DNA of 15,534 nucleotides from positions 1 through 15,534 of the forward strand of contig CALEMZ010000447.1 in the NCBI GenBank assembly GCA_937910975.1, written 5' to 3'. This stretch comes from an uncultured Pseudorhodobacter sp. (GTDB lineage: Bacteria > Pseudomonadota > Alphaproteobacteria > Rhodobacterales > Rhodobacteraceae). Shown here piece by piece: positions 13,987 through 15,534 of the stretch (within the stretch, counting starts at the first letter, position 1; each line of letters starts with the position of its first letter). Made by a program: the position numbers and the translations under genes. The notes beneath the pieces were generated by a model that saw nothing but the letters and a program-made list of their open reading frames with translations, did no database searches and was not told where the DNA came from.

Positions 13987-15390
13987 CTAACCGCCAAGCA
14001 CCGCCTGAACCTGCGCGGCAAAATCTTCGCCACGTTTCTCAAAGTTCGGATACTGGTCAAAGCTCGCCGCCGCAGGGGCCAAAAGCACCACCTCCCCAGC
14101 CTCGGCTTCTGCCGCAGCCAGCGCTACCGCATGCGCCATTCTCTCGCAAATTTCATAGGGAGTATCGCCCAGTTCCAGCGCAAAATCGCGGGCGGAATGG
14201 CCGATCAGATAGGCTTTGACGACCGAGCCCAGATGCGGCACCACCCCCTTGATCCCACCCTCCTTGCCCAGCCCCCCGGCGATCCACCGGATGCGGGGAA
14301 AGGCCTGTAGCGCCTTGGCCGCGCTATCCGCATTGGTGGCCTTGCTGTCATTGATAAAGCGCACGCCGCCCCGTTCGCCTACCAATTGGCTGCGATGTGG
14401 CAGGCCCGCAAAGCTGTGAAGCGCTTGCTCGATCAGTTTCGGCGCGATCCCAAGGCTGCGGACTGCGGCATAGGCCGCACAAGCGTTCTGGTGGTTATGC
14501 GCCCCCGGCAAGCCTGGCACAGAGCGCAGATCAATCGAGGTCACCTGCCGCCCCTTGCGCCACTCGCTCAAAAACCCCTTGCGCGCAAAGACCGCCCAGC
14601 CAAAGCCTTCCAGCTTTTGCCCCGAAGAAATACGGATCACCCGGTTATCATCGGCCCCTTCTGCAAGCTGATTGGCCAGAAAGCGCCCTTCCAGATCATC
14701 CACCCCGATCACCGCACGGTCCGGCCCGCCCTCAGCAAAAAGCCGGCGTTTGGCAGCGAAATAGCCGCCCATGCCATTGTGACGATCCAGATGATCGGGA
14801 GAGAGGTTGGTGAACACCGCGATATCCGGAGTCAGCGATCGGGCCAGCTCGGTTTGATAGCTCGACAGCTCCAGCACCACGACTTCGCCATCGCACGCGG
14901 GTTCGATATCCAGCACCCCGCGCCCGATATTTCCCGCCATCTGCGTGGGCCGCCCCGCGACCTCCAGGATATGATGGATCAATGCGGTGGTGGTGGATTT
15001 CCCGTTGGAGCCGGTAACGGCGATCACGCGCGGGCTGATGTCGAACTGATCCCAATCGGGCGTCGCAAAGCTGCGGAAAAACAGGCCGATATCATTGTCC
15101 ACCGGGACACCGGCGGTCAGGGCTGCGGCGACCACGCGGTTCGGTTCGGGGTAAAGATGTGGAATGCCGGGGCTGACGATAAGTGCGGCCACGCCCTCAA
15201 ACGCGCCGATGCGGGTCAGGTCCACGCAGGCAAAGCCCTCGGCCTCGGCGTTGGCGCGGGCCTCGGGGCTGTCATCCCAAAGCTTAAGCACGGCCCCACC
15301 CGCCGCCAACGCCCTTGCCGCGGCAAGGCCCGAGCGGCCCAGCCCCAGAACAGCAACGTTTTGACCGGAATAAGACGAGACGGGAATCAT
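13987..15390 (-). CDS. murD: UDP-N-acetylmuramoylalanine--D-glutamate ligase MurD
   Basis: MurD adds D-glutamate to UDP-MurNAc-L-Ala in the cytoplasm. I choose the ATG at 15390 (467 residues) because the protein then starts a few residues before the N-terminal Rossmann motif VAVLGLGRSGLA (12-23), and GAAAGG lies 7 nt upstream. An earlier ATG at 15501 would add 37 polar residues with no family match. The central ATP domain has the P-loop GSNGKST at 127-133, ELSSYQ at 174-179 and NLSPDHLDRH at 195-204. The C-terminal domain has NDSKATNADS, which binds the substrate, and APAAASFDQYPNFEKRG close to the end. A terminator follows the stop, and a 232-nt spacer separates it from ftsW. Confidence 0.97.
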   Translation of the reverse strand: MIPVSSYSGQNVAVLGLGRSGLAAARALAAGGAVLKLWDDSPEARANAEAEGFACVDLTRIGAFEGVAALIVSPGIPHLYPEPNRVVAAALTAGVPVDNDIGLFFRSFATPDWDQFDISPRVIAVTGSNGKSTTTALIHHILEVAGRPTQMAGNIGRGVLDIEPACDGEVVVLELSSYQTELARSLTPDIAVFTNLSPDHLDRHNGMGGYFAAKRRLFAEGGPDRAVIGVDDLEGRFLANQLAEGADDNRVIRISSGQKLEGFGWAVFARKGFLSEWRKGRQVTSIDLRSVPGLPGAHNHQNACAAYAAVRSLGIAPKLIEQALHSFAGLPHRSQLVGERGGVRFINDSKATNADSAAKALQAFPRIRWIAGGLGKEGGIKGVVPHLGSVVKAYLIGHSARDFALELGDTPYEICERMAHAVALAAAEAEAGEVVLLAPAAASFDQYPNFEKRGEDFAAQVQAVLGG

Positions 15391-15534
15391 AGTGAAGCCT
15401 TTCTGATAATCGCTGTGCAGAATGCTTGTGACTGCCCCCGCTCGCAAGGGTGGGATTTTGCGGGGCCTCTCATTGCCTGCTGCCTTAGGCTCCAGACTCA
15501 TTGATAATCAAAGCCAGAACAAGACGGTTGCTGC
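15391..15534. other. Non-coding stretch upstream of murD, cut by window edge
   Basis: These 144 bases hold the murD ribosome site. On the minus strand there is an imperfect GC-rich inverted repeat, GCCCCGC with GCGGGGGC (one bulged G). No convincing promoter or end of an upstream gene is visible. In related clusters mraY and murF lie further upstream of murD. Confidence 0.5.

Noticed and set aside
15391..15501. 37-residue N-terminal extension of MurD from the ATG at 15501
   Set aside because: No match to the Mur-ligase fold, and the ATG at 15390 has a proper ribosome site.
14386..15504. Plus-strand open frame (372 codons) opposite murD
   Set aside because: Antisense shadow of murD with no family features.

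Overview
The window is a GC-rich stretch of the division and cell wall (dcw) cluster of an alphaproteobacterium, most probably a member of the Rhodobacteraceae. The evidence is the gene order, a small DUF2484-like membrane protein wedged between murC and murB, an FtsZ with a long Pro/Ala/Gln-rich linker ending in PAFLRRQAN, and an FtsA ending in an amphipathic SLKRAFKWFKENW helix. All recognisable genes lie on the minus strand, so transcription runs from high to low coordinates. I see no mobile element, tRNA, rRNA, CRISPR array or plus-strand gene.

In transcription order the genes are murD (15390-13987), ftsW (13754-12588), murG (12575-11481), murC (11484-10045), a small DUF2484-like membrane protein gene (10048-9791), murB (9570-8641), ddlB (8602-7679), ftsQ (7691-6789), ftsA (6792-5458), ftsZ (5276-3639), lpxC (3380-2460), bamD (2349-1510) and recN (1472, running off the left edge). 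Very tight junctions (ATGA overlaps at murG/murC, murC/DUF2484 and ftsQ/ftsA; 13-nt overlap at ddlB/ftsQ; 12-nt gap at ftsW/murG) alternate with five spacers of 110-260 nt. Those spacers hold terminators, hairpins and candidate promoters.

This suggests the transcription units murD | ftsW-murG-murC-DUF2484 | murB-ddlB-ftsQ-ftsA-(hairpin array)-ftsZ | lpxC | bamD-recN. The boundaries are inferred from sequence only.

The genes work together as follows. MurB, MurC, MurD and DdlB act in the cytoplasmic precursor pathway. MurG makes lipid II and FtsW polymerises it at the septum. FtsQ, FtsA and FtsZ build the divisome. LpxC commits flux to lipid A and BamD inserts outer-membrane proteins, so inner-wall, septum and outer-membrane synthesis are grouped. 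RecN is a DNA-repair SMC-like ATPase commonly found at this end of the alphaproteobacterial cluster.

The genes themselves are ordinary. The points worth a second look are the uncharacterised DUF2484 protein coupled to murC, a 1:2/2:3/3:4 hairpin array between ftsA and ftsZ, the forced TTG start of lpxC, a palindrome upstream of lpxC, G8-G9 homopolymers (one inside recN, one in the murB leader), and an intergenic motif after murD that resembles a dispersed Rhodobacteraceae element.
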